From NCBI GenBank assembly GCA_964558715.1, contig CAZLFD010000008.1:1-41091 (forward strand): 41,091 bases of DNA, written 5' to 3'. The stretch's first letter is position 1. Every line of letters begins with the position of its first letter. Positions 1 to 7,984 of this stretch are shown here, in pieces. A model generated the notes under the pieces. That model saw only the letters and a list, made by a program, of their open reading frames with translations. It ran no database searches and was not told the DNA's origin. Both the position numbers and the translations under genes were made by a program. The DNA comes from JBGSOV01 sp964558715 (GTDB lineage Bacteria; Patescibacteriota; Gracilibacteria; CAIRYL01; GCA-016699755).

Positions 1-69
1 CCATTCTTTGTGAGTGAAAGAAAAGTGTCACGGGAATTGGGGCTTAGAAGAAAAGGGGGTGTTTTGCTA

Positions 70-98
70 TTGTATTACGTAAGCAGTTGGCGTATAAT
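70..98 (+). promoter_or_regulatory. Sigma70-like promoter of first prepilin gene
   Basis: A -35 box TTGTAT (70-75) and a perfect -10 box TATAAT (93-98) are separated by 17 nt. The start codon at 172 lies about 70 nt downstream, which leaves a leader ending in a T/C-rich stretch. This is pattern matching only. Confidence 0.6.
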
Positions 99-150
99 AA
101 AGAGATAGCATTGGTAATAGAAACTAATCGAACCCAACGCTAAAAACAAA

Positions 151-320
151 TTTTCTTTCTTTCATATCAATATGAAAACACCCGCTTCGAAGGGGTTTAC
201 CCTTATCGAGCTGCTCGTGGTTATCACGATCATCGGTATTCTGGCTACCGGTGCCACTGCAGTCTATACTTCTGCCCAGCAGAAGGCTCGTGATTCTATC
301 CGCCAGAATGATGTACTTGC
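151..320 (+). repeat. Near-identical 5' segment shared with prepilin copy 2
   Basis: Positions 151-320 match 1415-1584 (offset 1264). In the coding part only one base differs (G285 versus A1549), and in the 21-nt leader two bases differ. Identity then drops sharply, apart from a second conserved block at about 519-574 versus 1783-1838. The shared part includes the T/C-rich leader, the start codon and the whole N-terminal helix. Confidence 0.9.
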
Positions 321-795
321 TCTTCGATCTGCCATTGAGCAGAGCTTTGGAGACACGGCGCAGTATCCGGAAAGCACTGGTCTTGTAGCCGCTGTTGTAA
401 CCGCAGGATACATGCAGTCACTTCCAAATGATCCAAAAACGACTCAGGCAGATGCGAATACACAATTCGTTTACGCTTATGGAGCCTCTCAGGATGCGAC
501 TACCCTCGTAGCAGGCCAGGAATATGAGATCAGTACCAATTTCGAGAATACTGGTAACGCCAGCTCGAAAGAAGGCTGTTTAGATACTGCCTGTACCGGT
601 GGCGCTGCTGCTAATGGCGGTTCGACCACCAATGCTGATGGTGGAGAAGATCCTTTCCGTTGGGAAGTCGGTGTCAATATGGACCATGTCAACACGACAG
701 TGTCGACTGGTGGCGCCGTAAGAACCGACGGAACATTGACAGCGGATAATACGTATGGCGATGGCGGGGAGGGTTCAATGGTTATTGTCGATTAA
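172..795 (+). CDS. Type IV prepilin / pseudopilin-like protein, copy 1
   Basis: This 207-aa protein has a class III prepilin signal: a short basic leader (MKTPASKG), then FTLIELLVV with Glu at mature position 5 and a hydrophobic helix over residues 9-30. The leader peptidase PilD would be expected to cut between Gly8 and Phe9, and the helix then packs into a type IV pilus or type II secretion-like pseudopilus. The globular part contains a GC-x4-AC cysteine pair (residues about 137-143) and a Gly/Asn/Thr-rich C-terminus. A close paralogue lies 640 nt downstream. No assembly ATPase, PilC or PilD gene is visible nearby, so it cannot be assigned to pilus or secretion. The start has no Shine-Dalgarno and follows a pyrimidine-rich leader. 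Confidence 0.9.
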   Translation: MKTPASKGFTLIELLVVITIIGILATGATAVYTSAQQKARDSIRQNDVLALRSAIEQSFGDTAQYPESTGLVAAVVTAGYMQSLPNDPKTTQADANTQFVYAYGASQDATTLVAGQEYEISTNFENTGNASSKEGCLDTACTGGAAANGGSTTNADGGEDPFRWEVGVNMDHVNTTVSTGGAVRTDGTLTADNTYGDGGEGSMVIVD

Positions 796-817
796 TACGG
801 TATTTTCAAAACCCAAG

Positions 818-850
818 AAAAAACCCTCCTTCATCTGAAGAGGGTTTTTT
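818..850 (+). terminator. Rho-independent terminator after prepilin copy 1
   Basis: The stem AAAAAACCCTC (818-828) pairs with GAGGGTTTTTT (840-850), ending in a T run. It lies 23 nt after the stop codon. Its A-tract could also make it work on the opposite strand. Confidence 0.85.
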
Positions 851-1353
851 CTGTTTGCAAGCGAACAGCTGCCTACACTGTGCGCAGCAACGGCATTATA
901 AATCGCATCAAATCACCTTAGGGCATGCTCTTCTATTGTAACAGATGATCTACTGGCAAAGATGGCTTATTGCTGAGAGTGCTCGCAGGGTATTCACCAT
1001 AGGAATCTGCTTTCTAAATGGGAAATGCAATTCTCTACCGCAGATTTTGATTTTACGGACTACGAGCAGTACCGGGGCTGCGTCAGAATACATACTTCGA
1101 GCGACACCGCATTCCTGTGTTGTCGCTGAGGGCCCATCCACAGCTTTCTGCAGATATGTTTAGCTCAAACCTCTATTTACATCCCGAGCATTACGAGGCC
1201 TATACAGAAATAGTCGCCGATACGTTGGTGGCAGCAGGTGTGTTCGAATAGGATAAACCTTCGCATCAACCGTACACGAGCAGTAAAGAATTTTTCGCTT
1301 ATAAATGAGCCTCTCTTCGGGGTGATCAAGCAAAGAGCTGTTTGGCAGAGAGC
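851..1353. other. Gene-free spacer between the two prepilin genes
   Basis: About 500 nt with no convincing coding sequence. Short open frames exist on both strands (for example 945-1163 plus, 1160-1366 minus), but none has a recognisable domain, start context or coding-like composition. No pilin remnant was seen here. Confidence 0.6.
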
Positions 1354-1382
1354 TTGCAAAGCACACAAAAAAATGATATTAT
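1354..1382 (+). promoter_or_regulatory. Sigma70-like promoter of second prepilin gene
   Basis: TTGCAA (1354-1359) and TATTAT (1377-1382) are spaced by 17 nt, about 50 nt before the start codon at 1436. Copy 2 therefore appears to be transcribed independently of copy 1. Confidence 0.55.
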
Positions 1383-1435
1383 GAAATGATTTGCTAAAAC
1401 AATAGTAAAACCGATTTTCTTTCTTTCACACCAAT

Positions 1436-2053
1436 ATGAAAACACCCGCTTCGAAGGGGTTTACCCTTATCGAGCTGCTCGTGGTTATCACGATCATCGG
1501 TATTCTGGCTACCGGTGCCACTGCAGTCTATACTTCTGCCCAGCAGAAAGCTCGTGATTCTATCCGCCAGAATGATGTACTTGCCATGCGTTCTGCAGTT
1601 GAGCAACGCTTCGGCGATACCGCCCAATACCCGACACCCACCGACTTATACAGCGGAGTTGTCGGCTCTGGTTACATGCAGGCACTACCGGCAGATCCAA
1701 AAACAGGTAACGCTGATGCCGAAAGCCAGTTCGAGTATGTCTATAACTCGGCGCGTGATGCTGTTACCGAAGTTGCCGGGCAGGAATATGAGATCAGTGC
1801 CAATTTCGAGAATACTGGTAATGCCAGCTCGAAAGAGGGTTGTGTAACGAACGCCTGTGATGGCGGAGACGCCGCAGAAGGCGGTTCGACAACGAATGCT
1901 GATGGTGGCCAAGATCCTTTCCGCTGGGAAATCGGCATCAATATGGACAACGTTGACACCAGTCTTACAAATGGAGGAACACTTGGCACGAACCTATACG
2001 ATGGCAATGACACCTCGGTCACAGCTTTGATTGTCGAGGGGCAATCATCGTAA
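1436..2053 (+). CDS. Type IV prepilin / pseudopilin-like protein, copy 2
   Basis: This 205-aa paralogue of the prepilin at 172 has the same leader, the same FTLIELLVV cleavage region with Glu5, and the same N-terminal helix. The middle and C-terminal parts diverge but keep a block ending in a cysteine pair and a DPFRWE motif. Like copy 1 it should be processed by a prepilin peptidase and assembled into a pilus-like fibre. The two copies could be a major and a minor pilin, or alternative forms. It has its own promoter and terminator. The divergent C-terminal domain against an almost invariant 5' end suggests surface-exposed variation or recent exchange of the 5' part. Confidence 0.9.
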   Translation: MKTPASKGFTLIELLVVITIIGILATGATAVYTSAQQKARDSIRQNDVLAMRSAVEQRFGDTAQYPTPTDLYSGVVGSGYMQALPADPKTGNADAESQFEYVYNSARDAVTEVAGQEYEISANFENTGNASSKEGCVTNACDGGDAAEGGSTTNADGGQDPFRWEIGINMDNVDTSLTNGGTLGTNLYDGNDTSVTALIVEGQSS

Positions 2054-2079
2054 TCGAGACTCGGCGCAGATTTTAAAAG

Positions 2080-2109
2080 CTCCTTCCGTAAACTCGGAAG
2101 GAGTTTTTT
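2080..2109 (+). terminator. Rho-independent terminator after prepilin copy 2
   Basis: A 9-bp GC-containing stem, CTCCTTCCG (2080-2088) with CGGAAGGAG (2095-2103), has a 6-nt loop and is followed by six T (2104-2109). Confidence 0.9.
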
Positions 2110-2276
2110 AGTGTGAACATTATTTTGTACATAATATACATAAATATTTTTAATACGGGATATATTTTTTGCTTACAATAATTATTAACAAAATAAAGCG
2201 AAATTATAAACAAATTAATTGACATTATGTACAAACGCGCTGCACACTTTATATTGTTTTTCTTTATCTTTTTTAT

Positions 2277-3521
2277 ATGGAATACGCCTCCGCTTACGGC
2301 ATCGACACCTTGCTCATCGTGGTAGCTGCCGCCATGGTCTTTTTTATGAAGGCTGGCTTTGCCATGCTCGAAGCCGGTTTTACTCGTGCCAAAAGTGCTA
2401 TCAATGTGCTGATGAAAAACCTGATGGATGTTTCTGTCGGTATGATCGGCTATTACCTCATCGGGTTTACTTTTATGTTTGGCGCCGGAACCTACATCGG
2501 CACCGGGGGTTTTGGTATCGAATCGATCGATGATCCGACTGGTGGCGCGTATTCTTTGTATGCCCTGTTTTTCTTTCAGGCCGCGTTTGCCACTACGGCA
2601 GCGACCATCGTTTCTGGGGCGATCGCCGAACGAGCAAAGTTTATGGCGTATGTACTCATTTCCATCGCCTTAACCGTACTTATCTATCCAGTCGTCGGGC
2701 ACTGGGTCTGGGGACGCGGCTTTTTGGCTGACATGGGCTTTACCGATTTTGCCGGTAGCACAGTAGTACACGCCGTTGGTGGCTGGGCGGCACTGGTCGC
2801 AGCGATTATGATCGGTCCGCGCCTTGGGCGCTTCGATAAAAAGATTCAAAATGGCAATTTTGCCGGGCACAATATTCCTATTGCCGCGCTCGGTACGCTG
2901 ATTCTCTGGTTCGGGTGGTACGGTTTTAATGGGGGCTCGAACCTGGGAATATCAACGCCCGAAGCCGCCGATGCTGTGGGGCTCATTGTTATGAATACGA
3001 CTTTGGCAGCCGCTGCCGGCGCTATTACCACGGCATTGCTATCAACCTTTCTCTTGGGCCGGCCTGTTGCGGGCATCATGCTTAACGGAGCCCTGGGCGG
3101 ATTAGTCGGTATAACCGCCGGCTGTAACATCGTTTCACCCGAATCAGCGATTATCATGGGTGTACTGGGTGGTATTACGGTGTACTTCGCTACCGAACTG
3201 CTCGAGAAGTTTCAGGTCGACGATGTGGTCGGCGCCTTTCCGGTGCATGGTGCTGCCGGTATTACAGGAACCTTAAGCGTGGGCTTATTTGCCAAAGACA
3301 GCGGCCTTTTTACTGGTGGCGGTGCCGAATTACTGATGACTCAGTTGATGGGGGTGATCATCGTAGTCGCCTGGACCGTCGTCACTTCGATTCTCTTCTT
3401 CGGGCTCTTTAAGATGACCATCGGTATTCGCGTGAGTGAGGAAGAAGAAATTGCCGGCATCGATGTCACCAAACATGGCATCTCGGCCTATCCGCATTTT
3501 GAAGCGACGAAAGAACACTGA
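2277..3521 (+). CDS. amt: Ammonium transporter, Amt/MEP/Rh family
   Basis: This 414-aa integral membrane protein would conduct ammonium/ammonia into the cell as a homotrimer. About eleven hydrophobic helices are visible. Amt hallmarks include AGFAMLEAGF near residue 30, FFQAAFATTAATIVSGA near 100-115, GWAALVAA and VVHAVGG near 160-175 (first pore His), and DDVVGAFPVHGAAGITGT near 320-335 (second pore His). The length matches the family. There is no N-terminal signal extension and no PII (glnK) gene beside it, although amt-glnK pairs are common. The upstream spacer 2110-2276 is very A+T-rich, and I could not define a clean promoter or a sigma54 site in it. The start follows a T-rich leader and no Shine-Dalgarno is present. 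Confidence 0.95.
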   Translation: MEYASAYGIDTLLIVVAAAMVFFMKAGFAMLEAGFTRAKSAINVLMKNLMDVSVGMIGYYLIGFTFMFGAGTYIGTGGFGIESIDDPTGGAYSLYALFFFQAAFATTAATIVSGAIAERAKFMAYVLISIALTVLIYPVVGHWVWGRGFLADMGFTDFAGSTVVHAVGGWAALVAAIMIGPRLGRFDKKIQNGNFAGHNIPIAALGTLILWFGWYGFNGGSNLGISTPEAADAVGLIVMNTTLAAAAGAITTALLSTFLLGRPVAGIMLNGALGGLVGITAGCNIVSPESAIIMGVLGGITVYFATELLEKFQVDDVVGAFPVHGAAGITGTLSVGLFAKDSGLFTGGGAELLMTQLMGVIIVVAWTVVTSILFFGLFKMTIGIRVSEEEEIAGIDVTKHGISAYPHFEATKEH

Positions 3522-3542
3522 TCACGTATTTGGGGTTGAGAT

Positions 3543-3573
3543 AAAGACTGCCTCTCATGAGAGGCAGTCTTTT
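3543..3573 (+). terminator. Strong hairpin terminator after amt
   Basis: Perfect 12-13 bp stem: AAGACTGCCTCT (3544-3555), loop CATG, AGAGGCAGTCTT (3560-3571), followed by T residues. Because it is flanked by A and T runs it may act in both directions. Confidence 0.85.
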
Positions 3574-3747
3574 GATAAAAGACAAAAAAACCCTGCCTCC
3601 AATGTGCGTCATCCCTGTTGCCGGTGTTATTTCGGCGGGAAAACAGAAGTCTCACAAAGCACTTTTTAATCTCAATAACACCAATAAATACTCGCCCCCT
3701 GCTTCCGCCCAAGATCACACCTTTTAGAGAAGCAACATGCTCTCTGT

Positions 3748-4131
3748 TTAATCTTGATTCACGCTGCGTTCGATTATCTCCAAAAACAGATTCTCCAGCT
3801 TCTCGTTCTTATCATCCCAGGTTTTGGTGATTGCAAATTCCGCCCCGCAGGCGAGCAGCTTTTCGTTTCCAGAAGCCGAAGAAGAAAAGGCAATGATCGT
3901 CTTCGCTTTTGGGCGCACATCATCGAAGATGGCATCGCTCGAAATGCCATCGTTATCGAGATAAAAATCGAGCAAAAGAATATCAAACACCTCGGCAGAT
4001 CGGTGAAACGTCGGCAGGTCGGCAAACCATATTACTTCCGCAGCAATTGTTGGCGGAAGCGCCGCTTTGATCTGGTGAATGCCAAACTGCTTATCATCGA
4101 GCAGGGCAATGCGCAGAGAAAGATTCGTCAT
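3748..4131 (-). CDS. Stand-alone receiver (REC) domain protein
   Basis: This 127-aa protein fits a single CheY-like receiver domain. Visible features are the acidic pair Asp12-Asp13 after the first strand, the likely phospho-acceptor Asp55 in DILLLDFYLD, Ser83 at the Thr/Ser switch position after IIAF, and Lys103 in FAITK. No DNA-binding output domain follows, so it would act through protein contacts or as a phosphorelay intermediate. No histidine kinase gene is nearby. It is divergent from the membrane protein gene at 4201, with only 69 nt between the starts. A long open frame on the other strand (from 3754) is antisense to this gene and not credible. Confidence 0.75.
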   Translation of the reverse strand: MTNLSLRIALLDDKQFGIHQIKAALPPTIAAEVIWFADLPTFHRSAEVFDILLLDFYLDNDGISSDAIFDDVRPKAKTIIAFSSSASGNEKLLACGAEFAITKTWDDKNEKLENLFLEIIERSVNQD

Positions 4132-4200
4132 ACTTTTACCATAGCGGATTGGGCGGTAGACGTTGAGCTTTTCGTGGTTTTTTGTAATGCTAAGCAGGAT

Positions 4201-4851
4201 ATGAAACGTTTTTTAAGCAAGCTCTTCCCCGGCGACCAGGCAGATGTAGAAGTCAATGGCGAGGCTATTCCGCAAAAAAGTACGCATTCACTGGTGATGG
4301 GAGTAGTTATCGGTATGATGATTGTGGCGGCGTTCTTTTTTGTGCTCTCTATCCTGCAGAGCCAGACTTTTAGTAAGCGCTTTCTAGAGGAAGTTGCCGA
4401 GAATCAGCGTACGGTAGTCACGATTTCAAAAGAGGAATTTACACCTACTTTTAGCGAACTGATGGTTTCAGTGCGAACGATTTGGGATGGCGGCGAGGCT
4501 CCGGGAATCTTTGCCCAGATGGACGAAGTAGTCGCGAATTCCGAATCAATCACTGCTGCTGCCAAGCAAGCAGAAAACAACTTTCCGCTGCACAAATTTT
4601 CATCCGATGAACAACGGAAGATCAGGAATTACTTTCGTGTGCTTCAGCAGATGGATAGTGGCCGGCATGTATTCGTTACCGAATTAGAAGATTGCATCCG
4701 CCTGACAGCCGATGGAGACGAACGCGCGCAAGAGTATTGCAGCAATATTAGCTCGGCGTGGGAAAAAAAGGCCCAATCATTGTTGACCGAATTAACCGCC
4801 ACACTCGAACTGACCGAAGAAGACAGGCAACTTTTAGAAGGTATTTTGTAG
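4201..4851 (+). CDS. Hypothetical single-pass membrane protein
   Basis: I do not recognise this 216-aa protein. The N-terminal 30 residues are polar, residues 31-52 form one strong transmembrane helix, and the remaining 160 residues are charged and predicted largely helical, probably outside the cytoplasm. ATG 4201 was chosen because the frame upstream of it runs antisense through the receiver-domain gene. A TTGAGC/TAATGC pair about 16 nt apart lies just upstream. The divergent arrangement with the REC protein hints at shared control, but nothing in the sequence proves it. Confidence 0.65.
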   Translation: MKRFLSKLFPGDQADVEVNGEAIPQKSTHSLVMGVVIGMMIVAAFFFVLSILQSQTFSKRFLEEVAENQRTVVTISKEEFTPTFSELMVSVRTIWDGGEAPGIFAQMDEVVANSESITAAAKQAENNFPLHKFSSDEQRKIRNYFRVLQQMDSGRHVFVTELEDCIRLTADGDERAQEYCSNISSAWEKKAQSLLTELTATLELTEEDRQLLEGIL

Positions 4852-5151
4852 AAGAAAAATACAAAATGTCTACGCGCTAAAGGTGCAAAGGCTTATGCCT
4901 TGCACCATGACTTTTTGAAACCGAAATCGAGCGCAGGTTCAGGTGCCCCAGAGCGGCACCTGTATCGGTTGTCATGGAGCAAAGAAAGATTAGACACATG
5001 GGTCTACCCCTACCATTCATAAGATGTCAGACGTTAGTCACCAGAATTCAGACTACAATCTGATAGGACACTTGCTGTTTGCTTTCCCAATTGCAAATTA
5101 CTGCAATTTGAATTGATTAATTCGCGTACGAGCGGCAAAATACCTGTCGAT
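4852..5151. other. Spacer with two GGTGC-type hairpins upstream of carA
   Basis: Two stem-loops share the GGTGC core. One spans 4882-4906 (GGTGCAA-A-GGC, TTAT, GCCTTGCACC) with TTTTT a few nt later, a possible weak terminator for the preceding gene. The other spans 4940-4962 (CAGGTGCC / GGCACCTG). Nothing else gene-like is seen. I found no recognisable PyrR-type leader or arginine box before carA. Confidence 0.45.
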
Positions 5152-6258
5152 ATGAATGGAGCGCTGATTCTTTCCGACGGCACGAGATTTCCTGGAACAC
5201 TTTTTGGCGCAAAAACCTTAGGGCACGGCGAAGTTGTGTTTAATACCGGTATGGCTGGGTACGAATTATCGCTGACAGACCCCAGTTATCGCGGGCAGAT
5301 CCTCACCTTTACGTATCCGCTCATCGGCAATTATGGCGTCTGCCCGAGTTCGGTGGATGAATACGGTATGGAAGCGGATTTTGAATCGGAAGATGTGCAT
5401 GTGCGCGGCGTGGTTGTAGATGATATTTCGCAAGAATTCTCGCACCACAAAGCACAACAGTCACTTAGCGATTGGTTGAAGGCAAAAGGCATTCCAGGGA
5501 TTAGCGGAGTAGACACACGCGCTCTTACCCAAAAACTGCGTGAACATGGCGTCATGCTCGGGCAGATCGTGCCAGAAGGCACGGAACCACTCGAAACAGT
5601 AGAAGACCCAAACCTGAACAACATGGTAGCAGAGGTCTCGGTGAAAGAAGTGACAGTGTTAGAGCCAAAAGAACCATGTGGCATCACCATTGCCGTTATC
5701 GATACGGGCATCAAAAACAATATTCTGCGCTCGTACCTTCAAAGAGGGGTGCGCATCATCCGCTGCCCGTGGGATGTAGATTTAGCAGAAGTAAATCACG
5801 AGTTTGATGGCTTGTTTATTGCCAATGGCCCGGGCGACCCCGAGGTTGTGGGCCCGGTGATCAAGAAAAATATCGACCTCTGCAGAGCGCAAAACAAGCC
5901 GGTATTTGGTATTTGCCTAGGCAACCAGGTACTCGCTATTGCCGCCGGCGCCAAGACCTACAAATTGAAATACGGGCACCGCAGTGCCAACCAACCCTGC
6001 TTAGAATCACCCACAGAGAAAGCCGTGATCACGAGTCAAAACCACGGTTTCGCGGTTGATGCCGATTCGCTGCCAAGCGATTTTGAAGTCTGGTTTACCA
6101 ACTTAAACGACGGTACCGTTGAAGGCATCCGCCATAAAACAGAACCGGTCTTTTCGGTACAGTTTCACCCCGAAGCCTGCCCAGGCCCGCAAGACACGCA
6201 ATACCTTTTCGACCATTTTTTGGATGTGATCCGCGAATGTAAGAACGTCACGACATAA
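5152..6258 (+). CDS. carA: Carbamoyl-phosphate synthase small (glutaminase) subunit
   Basis: This 368-aa protein hydrolyses glutamine and passes ammonia to the CarB synthetase to make carbamoyl phosphate for pyrimidines and arginine. The N-terminal CPSase_sm_chain domain (about residues 1-135; SLTDPSYRGQILTFTYP, GVDTRALT) is followed by a class I glutamine amidotransferase domain. The nucleophile is Cys255 in GICLGN, and the His339/Glu341 pair lies in QFHPEA. The family usually has GxCLGHQ, and here the residue after LG is Asn. ATG 5152 gives the standard N-terminus; a TTG 39 nt upstream would only add an atypical extension. No carB or other pyrimidine gene is in the window, so the partner must be encoded elsewhere. 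Confidence 0.95.
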   Translation: MNGALILSDGTRFPGTLFGAKTLGHGEVVFNTGMAGYELSLTDPSYRGQILTFTYPLIGNYGVCPSSVDEYGMEADFESEDVHVRGVVVDDISQEFSHHKAQQSLSDWLKAKGIPGISGVDTRALTQKLREHGVMLGQIVPEGTEPLETVEDPNLNNMVAEVSVKEVTVLEPKEPCGITIAVIDTGIKNNILRSYLQRGVRIIRCPWDVDLAEVNHEFDGLFIANGPGDPEVVGPVIKKNIDLCRAQNKPVFGICLGNQVLAIAAGAKTYKLKYGHRSANQPCLESPTEKAVITSQNHGFAVDADSLPSDFEVWFTNLNDGTVEGIRHKTEPVFSVQFHPEACPGPQDTQYLFDHFLDVIRECKNVTT

Positions 6259-6276
6259 TTCAAAAAAGATGGAGTC

Positions 6277-6364
6277 ATTCCGGCTTGACCGGAATCGGAT
6301 GAGATTGAGTGGGTTTGTGATTCCTCTCCCTCTAGACAGTGTGAATTAAGGGGGGTAGATTAAA
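6277..6364. repeat. Small palindrome plus C/G-rich repeat-like block
   Basis: ATTCCGG (6277-6283), CTTGA, CCGGAAT (6289-6295) forms a short hairpin after carA. Right after it, 6323-6364 holds a C-rich then G-rich block around CTCTAGACAG and GGGGGGTAGA. This resembles the block at 14187-14230 (CCTAGACAG, GGGGGTAGA). Together they look like degenerate copies of a dispersed intergenic repeat. Confidence 0.4.
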
Positions 6365-6392
6365 GTTCCCAAGCTTTTTTAGCGACTTCGAT

Positions 6393-6950
6393 ATGAAGAA
6401 AAGAGTTGGCGTCTTGGCCCTTCAGGGTGGAGTTACGGAGCACCTACACATGCTTGAAGCCATGGATGCCGAAGCTGTTGCGGTAAAACAATCGCAGCAT
6501 ATGGATGATTTGGATGGGATTATTCTGCCCGGTGGCGAGAGTACAGCCATTGGGAAGATGCTGCACAAGAATGAGCTTTTCGAACCGCTGAAAGCGAAGA
6601 TTAAAGGAGGCCTGCCGACCTGGGGCACCTGTGCTGGAGCGATTCTGCTTTCGCTTGGTGGCAGCGAGTTTTCGATGGATATCGCGCCGTACGAAGTAGC
6701 GCGCAACGCTTATGGCAGCCAACTGCATTCGTTTGAAACCACGGCAGATATCAATGGCATTGCCCATGATTTTCCGTTCATCTTCATCCGCGCGCCCAAG
6801 TTTGAAAAACTGGGGAGCGACTGCAAAGTACTGGCGAAGATTCAAAACGAACCGGTCTTTTTGCAGTGTGGCAACATTTGGGCAACAGCATTTCACCCAG
6901 AGTTGTCAGACGATACCCGCGTGCATGCAGCGTTTGTGGAGCGGTGTTGA
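6393..6950 (+). CDS. pdxT: Pyridoxal 5'-phosphate synthase glutaminase subunit PdxT
   Basis: This 185-aa class I glutamine amidotransferase fits PdxT, which supplies ammonia to PdxS for vitamin B6 (PLP) synthesis. The start VGVLALQGGVTEH is diagnostic. PGGEST (residues 46-51) is the glutamine-binding loop, Cys80 in GTCAGA is the nucleophile, and His168 with Glu170 in FHPEL complete the triad. The length is typical (about 190 aa). The synthase gene pdxS, usually directly upstream, is absent from this window; the upstream neighbour is carA, another glutaminase. No Shine-Dalgarno precedes ATG 6393. Confidence 0.9.
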   Translation: MKKRVGVLALQGGVTEHLHMLEAMDAEAVAVKQSQHMDDLDGIILPGGESTAIGKMLHKNELFEPLKAKIKGGLPTWGTCAGAILLSLGGSEFSMDIAPYEVARNAYGSQLHSFETTADINGIAHDFPFIFIRAPKFEKLGSDCKVLAKIQNEPVFLQCGNIWATAFHPELSDDTRVHAAFVERC

Positions 6951-7021
6951 TGCTTATTACCTACAGGTATTTTTCTTGATTGCGAAGCCTGCCTCGTACT
7001 TAATGCGGGAGTCTTACCTCC

Positions 7022-7059
7022 CTCGCAACACCGGAATCTATCAATTCCGGTGTTGCGAG
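7022..7059. repeat. Perfect 16-bp palindromic hairpin downstream of pdxT
   Basis: CTCGCAACACCGGAAT (7022-7037), a 6-nt loop, then the exact complement (7044-7059). No T run follows on either strand, so it is not a canonical terminator. It shares the CCGGAAT core with the hairpin at 6277-6295. It lies between converging pdxT and the minus-strand gene at 7188, where it could stop transcripts or be a REP-like mobile repeat. Confidence 0.7.
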
Positions 7060-7187
7060 AAACGACCCCGCCAAGGCGAAAAAGCGACGACGCAATCCAG
7101 ACATAACAATCTTTCGCCATTAATCTGCTAAACACCAAAAGTTGCGGAACGGGTGGACTACCGACACACCCATTCCGGCGAAAGGAA

Positions 7188-7883
7188 TTACTTGTTCATG
7201 AGATTATCAATTCTTTTGTTTCTTGATTGGATAAAAGTTATTACCCTCTTTTTATACATTAGATATTCATCAACGTCCGGAATTGTTGGACGAGTTTTGA
7301 AGTTATCAAATGGCAAATAAAATTTAATCTTTCCGTTTTCATCAATCAAATCTTCCAATAAAAAGAAGTGAATGTATCCGATGAAACTATGAAACAAATC
7401 AAAGAAGTCATTATATCTCAATAAAACGTCAAAAAGCGGACTGCTTTGCCTTAAGTAAAAGCAGCGAATACACTCCAATGTTAGGTCGAACCTATCATCG
7501 ATGAGACTATTTACTCCACGTGCTTGGTTTATTGTATGATTGCCGTTAATTCTATTATTTGGAAAAACAATATAAGCGCCAATGGTAGAGCCGGCATTAA
7601 AAATTTCCTCAACATCGTTTGGGATTTGTTTTGTAAGCCATTGCTTGCGCTTATGCGTTTTATACGAGTGTGTTATGGCATCGCTACCCAAATAGAACTC
7701 CCCCAGTTCTGACTTAGAATATAAGTACACATCATTTTTATCTTCACATAAATCAAACATCTTACCATTTGGCAGTGGCTTACTCCACAAAATCTTGTGA
7801 TATTTTCGCAGCGTTGGACTGCTCCTATCAGGATCACTACCACTTGCATCAGAGAAAACATTAAAATTTGTGTTAATTATCAT
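7188..7883 (-). CDS. DUF6994-like protein of unknown function
   Basis: This 231-aa soluble protein resembles, from memory, the DUF6994 family: an N-terminal SDPDRSSPTLRKYHKILWSKPLP-type segment (about residues 16-38) followed by NGKMFDL. No catalytic motif, signal peptide or membrane helix is visible. The ATG start at 7883 is well placed and gives a complete N-terminal motif. The gene is visibly more A+T-rich than carA, gatA and dnaK around it, and stands alone on the minus strand. This suggests horizontal acquisition. The family name is a recollection and should be treated as tentative. Confidence 0.65.
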   Translation of the reverse strand: MIINTNFNVFSDASGSDPDRSSPTLRKYHKILWSKPLPNGKMFDLCEDKNDVYLYSKSELGEFYLGSDAITHSYKTHKRKQWLTKQIPNDVEEIFNAGSTIGAYIVFPNNRINGNHTINQARGVNSLIDDRFDLTLECIRCFYLRQSSPLFDVLLRYNDFFDLFHSFIGYIHFFLLEDLIDENGKIKFYLPFDNFKTRPTIPDVDEYLMYKKRVITFIQSRNKRIDNLMNK

Positions 7884-7984
7884 AATCTACTAAAAAATCG
7901 ATTGAATCAGTGCATGTATGAACTCAAGAAGGCGCTTACTCACAGCTGCGCCAAACTCGTTCTATTTCGAAGATCTTCATAATT

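Noticed and set aside
945..1366. Small open frames between the prepilins (945-1163 plus, 1160-1366 minus)
   Set aside because: No start context, no recognisable domain and no coding-like composition.
2110..2276. Sigma54 promoter upstream of amt
   Set aside because: No GG-N10-GC type site was found. A TTGACA is present at 2219 but no -10 box lies at suitable spacing.
3754..4200. Long N-terminal extension of the membrane protein upstream of 4201
   Set aside because: It is antisense to the receiver-domain gene, which has a complete REC motif set. The extension has no domain and the helix-containing part starts naturally at ATG 4201.
7022..7059. Rho-independent terminator call for the 7022 hairpin
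   Set aside because: No T tract follows on either strand, so it is listed as a palindromic repeat.
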